This document shows positions 27,145-35,684 of a DNA stretch of 40,027 bases, one piece after another. Made by a program: the position numbers and the translations under genes. Position 1 is the first letter of the stretch; every line of letters begins with the position of its first letter. Source of the DNA: Mariprofundus sp. (lineage in GTDB: Bacteria > Pseudomonadota > Zetaproteobacteria > Mariprofundales > Mariprofundaceae); the NCBI GenBank assembly GCA_030951025.1, contig JAUZQK010000143.1, positions 1 to 40,027 on the forward strand. Reading direction: 5' to 3'. The notes below the pieces were generated by a model. That model had not been told where the DNA came from, did not search any database, and saw only the letters and a list, made by a program, of their open reading frames with translations.

Positions 27145-28281
27145 TTATTTCTCACTATCAAAATCTCTCCCAAGATTCAGCCAGTATCGAGAGCCTTTCC
27201 GCTCCCCCGTTTTGGTCAGGGCTCCCAGCTTCACCAGTTTGCTGAGATCATTGGTCGTGGTCGTAGGCGGGGCTCCGGTAATCCTGATGTAGTTGCTGGC
27301 AGAAATACCACCTTTAAAGCCATCCAGACCTTCAGCAAACATGCGCAGCAACACGGTCTCCTGACGTTCGTTGATCTGACCACCTACCCGCTCCAGGAGC
27401 CTGCTCTTCTGCACGATGAATTTGACGAGCTTCTGTGAGTGCTTGGCCGCATCCAGCGTCGTATTGGCAAAGTATAATAACCAGGAGTCGGTATCCAAGC
27501 CTTTCTGATTGCGCTCAAGCTGGCTGTAATACTCTGATCTGGTTTTCTCAATCACATGCGACAAAGCAATCAAGGCAGGCCGACCGAGAGACTGCGCCAG
27601 TGCCTTTTCACTTAATGCCCGGCCGATCCTACCGTTGCCATCATCAAACGGATGAATGCTCACAAAATAGATATGCGCAATAGCGGCACGGGTAAGCGGT
27701 GGCAACGGATTGCTTCCTGTCGGCCCAGTGTCGTTAAACCATGTCACAAAAGCCTGCATCTCTTCCGGCACGCTTGTTGCCGGCGGGGCTTCAAAATACA
27801 CCTTCTGCCTGCCTTCGTAACCCGACACAATTTGCATTGGCTCCTCGCCAGTTCTGTACTGCCCGACATCGCGAATCAAAAAAGATCTTGTAACCACGCA
27901 TGGATGCCAGCCAAACATCATGTCATGGGTAAGCGGCTGGTCATAAGTCTGGTAGTTGTTCACCATGAGGGCGGCGATACCCTTCTCTTTATCATTGGCT
28001 CTGTGATCGCTGTATTCCGGAGCAAGCCCAAACTGCCGCAGCAGTGAGGATGCAACGCTGTCTCGATTTAACAGCTCACCCTCAACCATGGAGCTCTTCA
28101 AGGCTTCTTCACTCATCAGATCAATGGTGAACCGCTGTTGCTGCTCATCTGTAATAATAGAAGACGCACCAATCAGTTTCGATGATTCGACAATAAATCT
28201 CTGCTCCAAGACTTCCAGAGCTGAACTATTATAAGTAAATTCAGGCCAGTTTTTTTGTTCCCAATTCCACATCATAGCCAT
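27145..28281 (-). CDS. Fic-family adenylyltransferase with N-terminal inhibitory helix
   Basis: Of 378 residues from ATG 28281 (AGAG upstream); the frame opens at 28332, but that part covers the promoter palindrome. The N-terminal WNWEQKNWPEF is the DUF4172-like lead. The inhibitory helix motif SSMVEG (63-68, fitting [S/T]xxxE[G/N]) precedes the Fic core, whose HPFDDGNGRIGR (210-221) is complete. A winged-helix-like C-terminus (TTTTNDLSKLVKLGALTKTG) suggests DNA binding. Known Fic proteins transfer AMP to protein hydroxyls; the target here is unknown. No separate antitoxin is seen, consistent with the built-in inhibitory helix. Confidence 0.92.
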   Translation of the reverse strand: MAMMWNWEQKNWPEFTYNSSALEVLEQRFIVESSKLIGASSIITDEQQQRFTIDLMSEEALKSSMVEGELLNRDSVASSLLRQFGLAPEYSDHRANDKEKGIAALMVNNYQTYDQPLTHDMMFGWHPCVVTRSFLIRDVGQYRTGEEPMQIVSGYEGRQKVYFEAPPATSVPEEMQAFVTWFNDTGPTGSNPLPPLTRAAIAHIYFVSIHPFDDGNGRIGRALSEKALAQSLGRPALIALSHVIEKTRSEYYSQLERNQKGLDTDSWLLYFANTTLDAAKHSQKLVKFIVQKSRLLERVGGQINERQETVLLRMFAEGLDGFKGGISASNYIRITGAPPTTTTNDLSKLVKLGALTKTGERKGSRYWLNLGRDFDSEK

Positions 28282-28291
28282 AAACTCTAAC

Positions 28292-28344
28292 TTATAGCCC
28301 AAATTATCAATGTATAACGGGCTATAAAACAATGTTTATAGCCC
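28292..28344. promoter_or_regulatory. Triple operator-like repeat over the fic promoter
   Basis: A perfect 10-bp inverted repeat GGGCTATAAA (28319-28328) / TTTATAGCCC (28335-28344) has a 6-bp spacer. A third half-site TTATAGCCC lies at 28292-28300, facing the first arm. The three arms flank and overlap the likely promoter, so a dimeric repressor, perhaps Fic itself via its winged helix, could bind and loop or stack here. The repressor identity is inference. Confidence 0.7.
28303..28332 (-). promoter_or_regulatory. Likely fic promoter
   Basis: On the minus strand TTGTTT (28327-28332) and GATAAT (28303-28308) are 18 bases apart. The -10 lies about 22 bases before the fic start, and the operator arms overlap it. 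Confidence 0.45.
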
Positions 28345-28687
28345 ATGTAACAATCACAACAGTTACACGGAGTCGCTTAGCCCAAGCACTTGATCAATAT
28401 CCGCGAATTGCAAGACCAGACCCCGGCAACTTGGAAATGTATGATTGCAAGACCAGACCCCGACAACTCCAAGACCAGACCCCGACAACTCGGAAATGTA
28501 TGATTGCAAGACCAGACCCCGACAACTCAAGCCATCACACATATAAAATCACCCATGACTGTTGATCACGCTTGCAAGAGTTCGATGCTCCGAACTATGG
28601 ACATGACTATATGGTCATCGAGCAGACAACTTCTGGCAATATCATCATGATAGCATAGTCTGCTCTCAATCGACTCAGGAGACCTTG
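28345..28687. other. Gene-free stretch with a direct repeat array
   Basis: It holds the AAGACCAGACCCCG repeat array (28411-28530). The right part, 28560-28687, is an unremarkable leader for the next gene, with the ribosome site AGGAG at about 28677-28681. The plus-strand open frame at 28332-28565 is made largely of repeats and is not believed. Confidence 0.6.
28411..28530. repeat. Direct repeat array, 'CAAGACCAGACCCCGACAACTC'
   Basis: Four copies of a 22-bp core begin at 28411, 28448, 28470 and 28507. Copies 1 and 3 carry a 15-bp tail (GGAAATGTATGATTG), giving a 37-bp unit; copy 2 lacks the tail. Only copy 1 differs within the core (CCGGC and ACTTG). The 'AAGACC(A/T)GACCCC' phrase is reminiscent of ends found near REP-associated tyrosine transposases. 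No transposase is present here. It is not a CRISPR, since no variable spacers occur. Confidence 0.8.
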
Positions 28688-29374
28688 ATGACCCCACCCT
28701 ATCGTTACATTTCATTGATACTCGTTGGCATGATGCTCACAGCTTTTTCATCGACCAGCGCCAATGCGGCTCCTGCAAGCATGAAAACCATGCTTGCAGG
28801 CATGCAAGCGGATGCAGAAGGTATTGTTGATACAGCCTTGGCAAAGGATGTCCCCGGTTCCCAGAAACTATTCCATAAAATCCAGCAGCGTATGAATCAA
28901 TTGCATCAGCATTTGGCTGGACAAGCCTTTGATGAGCGCCGTTCACGAGAACTGCTCATGGCATATTCATGGATGCGCGTAATCGCTCTGGATCTCAAGC
29001 AACATGCCTGGACAGGAACTGCCATTGCAGCCAATCAACTCACCGCCTCCGTTATACGTTTCACCAACTATTCTACGCTGGAGCAGCGGGATCTCGCATG
29101 GATGGATTATCTGGCTCGGGAATTACTATTGTTAAGCATGGAAGACGCCAGTGCGAATGCTCAATTGCTCGATGCGCGCCGGGCAAACCTTGTGGAGACT
29201 TGGGGGCGTATCAAAACAAAACTGATCCGCAACAGTTTTCGCAACAAACCACTGGTTCTGCGCGGCGACAGTCTTATGCATCGTTTGCAAAATAAGCCTA
29301 AGCCTGAAAAAAGCATGGAGACAGCCAGAGAGTTGATGATTTTTGTCGATGAAGTTGAACAGATTAAACAATAA
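28688..29374 (+). CDS. Exported helical protein of unknown function
   Basis: Of 228 residues from ATG 28688 with AGGAG seven bases upstream. Residues 1-27 look like a signal peptide (membrane core ISLILVGMMLTAF, end SANA or ANAAPA). The rest is predicted almost all helical, rich in Leu, Arg and Gln, with no Cys and no haem motif (MNQLHQHLAGQAF, LTASVIRFTNYS). I do not recognise the family. A periplasmic location is likely. It is 18 bases upstream of the chalcone-isomerase-like gene, so the two probably form one unit. Confidence 0.75.
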   Translation: MTPPYRYISLILVGMMLTAFSSTSANAAPASMKTMLAGMQADAEGIVDTALAKDVPGSQKLFHKIQQRMNQLHQHLAGQAFDERRSRELLMAYSWMRVIALDLKQHAWTGTAIAANQLTASVIRFTNYSTLEQRDLAWMDYLARELLLLSMEDASANAQLLDARRANLVETWGRIKTKLIRNSFRNKPLVLRGDSLMHRLQNKPKPEKSMETARELMIFVDEVEQIKQ

Positions 29375-29392
29375 CAGCATCGATCACTACGA

Positions 29393-29965
29393 ATGTTACG
29401 CATCTATGCTATAATTTTTTACTCCTTATGCATGCCCTTATCTGCATGGGCAAGCACCCCGGAGGAAAGCATCACTAGGCTGGAGAGTGTGGAGCTTGAC
29501 GGTCAAACGCTCACATTAAATGGTACTGGTTTTCGTTCGATTTTTATGATGGATATTTATCAGCTATCACTTTACCTGCCTCGCCTATCCCGTGATGTCG
29601 ACTCGATCATTCAACATACTCGACCTGCACAATTACGCTTGGTGTTTTTACACGGCGGCGTTGGTCATGACATGTTAGCCCGAGGCTGGCGAAAAGGCTT
29701 TGAGCGCAATCAGACAGCCGACATGATGATTCGTCTGGAAGAGCGCTTAAAACAATTCAGCGATTTGTTTGGAGATATTCATAAGGGGGATGAATTCGTT
29801 TTTGATTTCTTATCCAACAGCGACACCCGCATACGTTGCAATGGACAGGTGCAAAGCATCATTCACGGCTCTGAGTTTCAACACGCTTTACTGGCTATTT
29901 GGCTGGGGACGCACCCAGTTCAGAATTCACTAAAAAAGGCACTATTGCAGATGTCGGAAGGTTAA
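29393..29965 (+). CDS. Exported chalcone isomerase-like protein
   Basis: Of 190 residues. A signal peptide covers residues 1-20 (YAIIFYSLCMPLSAWAS). The body has the CHI-like pattern LESVELDGQTLTLNGTGF, then FMMDIYQLSLYLPRLS and RLVFLHGGVGHDMLARGW. These match the bacterial chalcone-isomerase-like domain found in secreted proteins of unknown role. They do not imply flavonoid chemistry. The C-terminus (ALLAIWLGTHPVQNSLKKALL) also fits the family. It follows the exported helical protein closely on the same strand. Confidence 0.8.
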   Translation: MLRIYAIIFYSLCMPLSAWASTPEESITRLESVELDGQTLTLNGTGFRSIFMMDIYQLSLYLPRLSRDVDSIIQHTRPAQLRLVFLHGGVGHDMLARGWRKGFERNQTADMMIRLEERLKQFSDLFGDIHKGDEFVFDFLSNSDTRIRCNGQVQSIIHGSEFQHALLAIWLGTHPVQNSLKKALLQMSEG

Positions 29966-30013
29966 AAAATACCTCACCATGCGATAAGCCTTGCAGCTCA
30001 CACGAATCAAACT

Positions 30014-30067
30014 ATCTGTTCATAGCCTTTCACCATCATGATCTGTTCATAGCCTTTCACCATCATG
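30014..30067. repeat. Perfect 27-bp tandem duplication at the end of the transporter gene
   Basis: ATCTGTTCATAGCCTTTCAC plus CATCATG occurs twice in a row (30014-30040 and 30041-30067) with no mismatch. The second copy encodes the last residues HDGERL and the stop of the minus-strand MFS gene; the first lies just beyond the stop. Confidence 0.9.
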
Positions 30068-31318
30068 CACAGTGCCATTATCCTTCACCTGCAACAGCAG
30101 TACCGCGCCAATAACAAACAACAGCACAATCACCAGAATAGAAACACGTGTACTACCCGATGCAATACTCGCCACCCCCATGAGAGCCGGCCCCATCACC
30201 GCTGCAAATTTACCCAGCATATTGAAAAAGCCGAAAAATTCAGCCGCCTGATGCGGCGGAATAAGGCGCGCATACATCGAACGCGACAAGGCTTGCACGC
30301 CGCCCATCACCAAACCAATCGCTGCCGCCAGCCAGTAGAAATCATTGGCCTGCTGCATGGTCGAACTCCACACACATACCCCGGCATACACAGCCAGACA
30401 GATGAGGATCACACCCTTGGCGCTCCAACGCTCACCCAGCCACCCCAGCGCCAACGCCGATGGAAAGGCTATGACTTGTGTCATCAGCAATGCCGTGATC
30501 AATACCGTCGAATCAAAACCCAGTGACTAACCATACTCGACAGCCATGCGCGCCACCGTATTCACGCCATCGATGTAGAAGAAATAAGCCAATAAAAACA
30601 ACCAAACCGTCTTTAATGAGCGCAAGTGATGAAATGTCTCCAGCAACTGGACATAACCTTTAACCAATGCTTGCCGCCAGGGCATCGATTCGGCGGATCG
30701 TTGTTCATGCACATACAAGGCCAACGGCAGGGTAAACAGACTCCACCACAATGCCACCGAGATAAACGACCAACGCACTGCATCTGTTTTATCCATCAAC
30801 CAAAACCAATCCGGATGCAGAATCATCGACACATTCAGCCCAAACAACACACCGCCACCCGCATAACCCACCGCATAACCGAGCGCTGAAACCCGATCCA
30901 GCTGGCGGCGTTCAGCCACATCCACAATCAGCGCATCATAAAATACATTGGCACCGGAAAAGCCAATCATGCCAAACACATAAATCATCAGCGCCAACAG
31001 CCAATGCCCTTCACCCACCAGAAACAATGATGCAGTCATCAATACACCCATGCTGGCAAAACTCAGCAGCATGCGTTTTTTCAAACCGCCCTGATCCGCC
31101 ATTGCACCCAATAACGGAGCCAGCAACGCCACCAGCAACCCAGCTCCGGCATTGGATAAACCCAGCCAGAAGGTCGATTCATTGACCGATAGATCTGCCG
31201 CCCAATACTGTTTGAAAAAGATCGGAAAAAAACCCGCCATAACCGTTGTTGCATAAGCAGAATTGGCCCAATCATACAGAGCCCACGACCAGATCGTTGT
31301 TGATTTGCTCTTCATCAT
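30047..31318 (-). pseudogene. UMF1-type MFS transporter split by an in-frame amber stop
   Basis: The whole reading frame is 422 residues with one internal TAG at 30527-30529. Its start (ATG 31318 or 31315, giving MKSKSTTIWSWALYDWANSA) carries the hallmark ALYDWANSAYATTV of the UMF1 (Atg22-like) family. About seven helices lie before the stop (ending VARMAVEYG) and the rest follows in the same frame (SLGFDSTVLITALLMTQVIA). Both parts look intact and in the same frame, so this is a single nonsense change, read as pseudogene, recent mutation or sequencing error. A separate restart at ATG 30502 would give a 151-residue fragment of unlikely function. Read-through is possible but unproven. Confidence 0.85.
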
Positions 31319-31444
31319 CGCTGCAATGTAACAAGCCAGCAGTGTTAAGCGAGAAACAATTGCTTTGCAGAAGGTTTGCAGAAACAACACATCGACATGA
31401 CACATGCAAGTAGACGATCTTACTCATGGCGCTAGATTGGCGGC

Positions 31445-32209
31445 ATGAAAGATAATAAATTAAGCCATGATATCACCTTGGAAAAAGCCCTGCTAAAACT
31501 TAAAAAGAACCACCCACATATTTCCGGCACACATCTGGATATTGGTAGCGGCACAGGCAACTTGATCCACCGTATTCAACAGCAATACAACGTCACCAGT
31601 TCTGCTTGTGATTATACCGACGCATTCATGGAACTCGATGGTATCAAGGTTGATATTGTTGATCTCAATGATGGGCTTCTACCTTATGCTGATGCCTGCT
31701 TTGATCTAATCACATTTACCGAAGTGGTTGAACACTTGGAAAATCACCGCGCCATTATACGCGAAGCATACCGTATACTAAAACCAAACGGGGTAATTTT
31801 GATCACTACCCCCAATGTATTAAACATGAAATCGCGTTTACGTTTTCTAAGCAATGGATTCTGGAGCATGTTCGGCCCCTTGCATGTCGGCGAAACGGCC
31901 ATTGAAAGCACTGGCGGACACATCACCCCAATACCCTATCCATATCTGGCTCACGCATTAATGAGTGCTGGCTTTAATATGCCCAAACTGCACATCGACA
32001 AGATTCAATGCCCATCCCTGTTATGGCTGATTCCATTCTGCCTACCCATCCACATTGTTGCTGCACTGGTTTGGAGAAAGGAACGCAATCGTTATAAAAC
32101 CCTGGATAAACACAACGCTCCGATTATCCGTCAAATCAACTCACTCAATATGTTACTCGGTAGAAGCATCCTGGTATTGGCATGCAAACCGAATAGCCCC
32201 ACGATTTAA
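31445..32209 (+). CDS. Class I SAM-dependent methyltransferase with hydrophobic C-terminal segment
   Basis: Of 254 residues. The SAM loop is HLDIGSGTGNLI, acidic end SACDYTDAFMELD, motif IV LITFTEVVEHLENH and motif post-III ILKPNGVILITTPN. These mark the Methyltransf_11/23 class, including UbiG-like enzymes and enzymes acting on lipids. Residues about 196-217 (LLWLIPFCLPIHIVAALVW) are strongly hydrophobic, suggesting membrane association, so a lipid or quinone substrate is possible. The substrate is not identified. It precedes the DASS transporter gene by 37 bases. Confidence 0.85.
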   Translation: MKDNKLSHDITLEKALLKLKKNHPHISGTHLDIGSGTGNLIHRIQQQYNVTSSACDYTDAFMELDGIKVDIVDLNDGLLPYADACFDLITFTEVVEHLENHRAIIREAYRILKPNGVILITTPNVLNMKSRLRFLSNGFWSMFGPLHVGETAIESTGGHITPIPYPYLAHALMSAGFNMPKLHIDKIQCPSLLWLIPFCLPIHIVAALVWRKERNRYKTLDKHNAPIIRQINSLNMLLGRSILVLACKPNSPTI

Positions 32210-32246
32210 ACATTCACCCCCCTGCAAAATACCGGCTCACACTGCA

Positions 32247-33713
32247 TTGAATAAGCCACGCACCCTCGCCCGCATCAGCGGCCCGCTTATAGCTCTATTT
32301 TGCGCTACGATGGTAGAGATCCCCGGCCATGCACAAGCAGCAGCCATGCTTGGCATTGCGTTGTGGATGGCCATCTGGTGGATTTCTGAATGTGTGCCTC
32401 TGGCACTGACCGCACTGATTCCTCTGGTCTGTTTCCCCTTATTCGGTATTGCCACAGGCAAAGAAATCGCCCCACGTTATCTCAATAGCATTATCTTTCT
32501 CTTCATTGGTGGCTTTCTGATCGCTCAGGCCATGCAAAATACCAACCTGCATAAACGCATTGCGCTCAATATGCTGGCGCGTTTGCATGCCAGCCCCTTA
32601 CAACTGGCACTTGGTTTTGCCGGCGCTACGGCATTTCTATCCATGTGGATTTCCAATACAGCCACCACCATGCTGATGGTCACCATCGCCCTGCCGCTAT
32701 TGCAACGCTTGATGGAGGAGCACCAAAGCGAAGACATCGCCCCCATGGCAGCCAGCTTTTTATTGATTATCGCTTACTCCGCCAATATCGGTGGCATGGG
32801 CACACCGGTTGGCACAGCACCCAATTTGGTGTTTCTAGAAAACATGCGCATCTATGCACCCGAATCCGTGCCCTCATTTCTGGAATGGATGATGGTTGGT
32901 GTACCCCTGATGATTGTAGGGCTGGCGGTATTGTTCGCAGTCTTGGGGCCGGGGCTTGCACGCCTGCCATGGAAACAATCCAATGCATCTGCGATACAGC
33001 AATCGCTATTGGAACTAGGCCCGATCCGATTTGAAGAAAAAGCTGTCGGCTGGACTCTCGGCATCACTGCCTTATTGTGGATGAGCCGCAAAGGTATTCA
33101 GGGTGAAGACTTCAATATCCCCGGCTGGAACGCATTACTGCCCTACCACGGTGTCGATGATGGAACAGTGGCCATCCTGATGGCCAGTTTATTGTTTTTA
33201 TTTCGCAGCCAGAGCCAGGGCATTAAACACGGCGCTATTTTAAATACCGCCTCATTCAGAAAACTACCCTGGGATATTATTCTGCTGCTCGGTGGTGGTT
33301 TCGCGCTGGCTTATGGCATGCAACATTCAGGCCTCTCCAGCTGGGTCGGTAGCCAGCTTGAATTCCTCAGCGATGTGCCCCTGCCAGTCATGATGCTGGC
33401 CATCGCCTGCATTATTATTTTCCTCACCGAAATCACCAGCAACACCGCCACCACCCAGGTGATGTTACCGATTTTAGCCGCAGCGAGTCTGGCAGGTAGC
33501 ATGGATATCACCTCTATCCTGCTCGTCGCCACCCTCACCTCCTCCTGCGCCTTCATGCTGCCCGTTGCCACCCCGCCCAATGCCATTGTGTTTGGCACTG
33601 GTCACATCCCCATGCATCAAATGGTCAAAACAGGCATTCGACTGAATTTAATCATGATTTTTATCGTCACCGGCATGGTCTATTTGATCAGACCCTTGTT
33701 GCCCGGCCTGTAG
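32247..33713 (+). CDS. DASS (SLC13) family sodium:anion symporter
   Basis: Of 488 residues. It takes up di- or tricarboxylates or sulfate with sodium. Two SNT motifs, the sodium/substrate clamshell signature, are plain: WISNTATTMLMV and EITSNTATTQVMLPIL. About 11 membrane helices are visible. ANIGGMGTPVGTAPN and PVATPPNAI are further family signatures. No ATG lies between the methyltransferase stop and the first helix, so I suggest the TTG at 32247 (NKPRTLARISG follows); the frame stays open back to 32055 inside the methyltransferase, which is not believed. The anion carried cannot be told. Confidence 0.88.
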   Translation: MNKPRTLARISGPLIALFCATMVEIPGHAQAAAMLGIALWMAIWWISECVPLALTALIPLVCFPLFGIATGKEIAPRYLNSIIFLFIGGFLIAQAMQNTNLHKRIALNMLARLHASPLQLALGFAGATAFLSMWISNTATTMLMVTIALPLLQRLMEEHQSEDIAPMAASFLLIIAYSANIGGMGTPVGTAPNLVFLENMRIYAPESVPSFLEWMMVGVPLMIVGLAVLFAVLGPGLARLPWKQSNASAIQQSLLELGPIRFEEKAVGWTLGITALLWMSRKGIQGEDFNIPGWNALLPYHGVDDGTVAILMASLLFLFRSQSQGIKHGAILNTASFRKLPWDIILLLGGGFALAYGMQHSGLSSWVGSQLEFLSDVPLPVMMLAIACIIIFLTEITSNTATTQVMLPILAAASLAGSMDITSILLVATLTSSCAFMLPVATPPNAIVFGTGHIPMHQMVKTGIRLNLIMIFIVTGMVYLIRPLLPGL

Positions 33714-33761
33714 TTTTTCCAACTCACGCTGATCAAATCCAGACAGGCCTATATTAGCAGC

Positions 33762-33866
33762 ATGAAATGGACATGGGTTTTATCATGCCATCTCATCGCA
33801 ATTGCTGGCTGGCTTTGTTATTGTTCGCTGAAATCAACCCAACATTGTCGTTCCACCACGAGGTAA
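33762..33866 (+). CDS. Possible small membrane protein (34 residues)
   Basis: MKWTWVLSCHLIAIAGWLCY followed by CSLKSTQHCRSTTR. It has one hydrophobic segment (6-21) and a basic end, and sits directly before trpS; its last codons hold the trpS ribosome site. The ribosome site for this frame is weak. It may be a leader peptide or a chance frame. I know no family. Confidence 0.3.
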   Translation: MKWTWVLSCHLIAIAGWLCYCSLKSTQHCRSTTR

Positions 33867-33869
33867 GAC

Positions 33870-34901
33870 TTGAGCACTACAGATCACCCACAAGATAAAC
33901 CCATGCGTATTCTCTCAGGCATGCGCCCTACCGGACGTTTGCATTTGGGGCATTATAAAGGTGTATTGGAAAACTGGCTAAAGCTGCAAGAGCAGCACCA
34001 GTGCTTCTTCTTTGCGGCCGACTGGCATGCGCTGACCACCGATTATGCCAATCCATCGATCGTCAAAGATACCATTTGGGATATGTTGATTGACTGGTTG
34101 GCTGTCGGCATTGATCCCGAAAAAGCCACGGTGTTTATTCAATCGGAAGTACCTGAGCATGCCGAGCTGCACTTGTTGTTTTCATTCATGACCCCGCTTT
34201 CATGGTTAGAGCGTGTACCGACCTATAAAGATCAGATTGAACAGCTGCGTGAAAAGGATCTCGGCACTTATGGTTTCCTTGGTTATCCATTGTTGCAGGC
34301 TGCCGATATCCTGATTTACCGTGCAACTGGTGTACCTGTTGGTGAAGATCAGGTGCCGCATGTGGAGCTGACCCGCGAAGTTGCGCGCCGATTCAATCAT
34401 CTCTATCGCAAGGGCATTCCCCCCCTGTTTCCAGAACCGCAATCCTTGCTCATGCCTACCGCCAAGTTGCCAGGGCTTGATGGGCGAAAAATGAGTAAAT
34501 CATATCAAAACACCATTGAACTGGGCGAAACATGGAAGGTCACAGAACAAAAAATAAAATCCATGTTAACCGATACCGCCCGTAAACTGCGCACCGATCC
34601 GGGCACACCTGAGAAATGCCCGGTATGGGATTTTCATAAAGTCTATTCCACCGAAGATGAACAGCAATGGGTACAGGATGGCTGCACTACGGCTGGCATC
34701 GGCTGTATCGATTGCAAAGGATGCCTGTTAAATCATCTGGAAGCAGAATTGCAACCGATCCGTGATCGCCGTGCTGATATTGCCTCACGACCGGATGACC
34801 TCAAGGACATCGTGCGCGCCGGTAATGAACGCGCCCGTATCGAAGCCGGTCGCACCATGGAGAAAGTACGCAAGACTTTAAAAATGGGTTACCGTGTATA
34901 A
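33870..34901 (+). CDS. trpS: Tryptophanyl-tRNA synthetase with iron-sulfur-type cysteines
   Basis: Of 343 residues from TTG 33870, supported by GAGG six bases upstream; ATG 33903 is the alternative. It charges tRNA-Trp. Class I motifs are the HIGH equivalent HLGHYKG (25-31) and KMSKS (207-211). In the C-terminal half Cys250, Cys272, Cys279 and Cys282 (with Cys285) are spaced C-x21-C-x6-C-x2-C. This is almost the C-x22-C-x6-C-x2-C pattern of the Thermotoga maritima enzyme, which binds a 4Fe-4S cluster near the anticodon region. It heads a tight plus-strand operon. Confidence 0.95.
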   Translation: MSTTDHPQDKPMRILSGMRPTGRLHLGHYKGVLENWLKLQEQHQCFFFAADWHALTTDYANPSIVKDTIWDMLIDWLAVGIDPEKATVFIQSEVPEHAELHLLFSFMTPLSWLERVPTYKDQIEQLREKDLGTYGFLGYPLLQAADILIYRATGVPVGEDQVPHVELTREVARRFNHLYRKGIPPLFPEPQSLLMPTAKLPGLDGRKMSKSYQNTIELGETWKVTEQKIKSMLTDTARKLRTDPGTPEKCPVWDFHKVYSTEDEQQWVQDGCTTAGIGCIDCKGCLLNHLEAELQPIRDRRADIASRPDDLKDIVRAGNERARIEAGRTMEKVRKTLKMGYRV

Positions 34902-34907
34902 GTTTTC

Positions 34908-35684
34908 ATGAATGCCACGGCTCACATCCCCTTCAAGCAAGCCAATCAAGAAGCACATGCCTTACCAGCTGTGCATCTCGATCAGTTTGATGGGCCGCTG
35001 GATATTTTACTGCACTTAATTCGCAGTCAGGAACTGGATATTTTCGATATTCCCCTGGCCATGATTACCCAGCAATATCTGGATATTCTGGAGACACAGA
35101 CAGACATGGATCTGGAAGACAGCTATCTAGAAACTGCCGGTGATTACCTGGTCATGGCCAGCACGCTGATGCAATTAAAATCGCGTTTACTGCTGCCGCG
35201 CCCTGAAATGGATGAGGCCGGCAATGCCGTTGATCCACGCAGCGAACTGGCCGCCCAGTTGTTGGCCTACGAGCAATATCGTTTGCTGGCTGAAGGCTTG
35301 AATGAACGCCCCCTGATGCAGCGGGATGTATTCACACGCTGTGTTTTTCCAGAAGCAGATGATGTGCAGCGACCCTTAGCGCAAGCTGATCTCGATGCCC
35401 TGCTGCTGGCTTTTCGACAGATTTTAAAACGCCGCAGCGGCGAAGTGCGCCATCAAATCTTTACCGAAACCATCAGCATGCGCGAGCAAATGAGTGTGGT
35501 ATTGCAGCGTCTGCGTAAGGGTAGTTTGCAACTCGATGAATTATTGCGTGATACACCCGGCCGCGAGGCATTGGTGACCACGGTACTGGCAATCCTTGAG
35601 TTATGGCGGCAGCAAAGTATTATCGTATTGCAAGGCGAACATTGCACTGCCATCACCTTATTAAACAACGATGGCAACACATGA
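34908..35684 (+). CDS. scpA: Segregation and condensation protein A
   Basis: Of 258 residues. ScpA is the kleisin subunit of the Smc-ScpAB condensin. The N-terminal Smc-neck binding region reads QFDGPLDILLHLIRSQELDI, then ETAGDYLVMASTLMQLKSRL. The C-terminal winged-helix region (EALVTTVLAILELWRQQSI) is visible. It starts six bases after trpS and its TGA overlaps the scpB ATG. No smc gene is in the window. Confidence 0.95.
   Translation: MNATAHIPFKQANQEAHALPAVHLDQFDGPLDILLHLIRSQELDIFDIPLAMITQQYLDILETQTDMDLEDSYLETAGDYLVMASTLMQLKSRLLLPRPEMDEAGNAVDPRSELAAQLLAYEQYRLLAEGLNERPLMQRDVFTRCVFPEADDVQRPLAQADLDALLLAFRQILKRRSGEVRHQIFTETISMREQMSVVLQRLRKGSLQLDELLRDTPGREALVTTVLAILELWRQQSIIVLQGEHCTAITLLNNDGNT

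Noticed and set aside
26530-27438. 302-residue plus-strand open frame
   Set aside because: It runs antisense to pheA and fic, across the intergenic gap, has no recognisable domain or ribosome site, and both opposing genes are well supported.
28411-28530. CRISPR array
   Set aside because: The repeats follow each other directly or with identical tails; there are no variable spacers and no cas genes.
28332-28565. 77-residue plus-strand open frame
   Set aside because: It is mostly the translation of the direct repeat array and starts inside the fic operator.
30047-30502. Separate 151-residue transporter gene
   Set aside because: It is the continuation of the UMF1 frame after the in-frame TAG; half a transporter beginning within a helix is unlikely to work alone.
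32055-32246. Upstream extension of the DASS transporter inside the methyltransferase
   Set aside because: The extension lacks transporter character and overlaps a well-supported gene in another frame.
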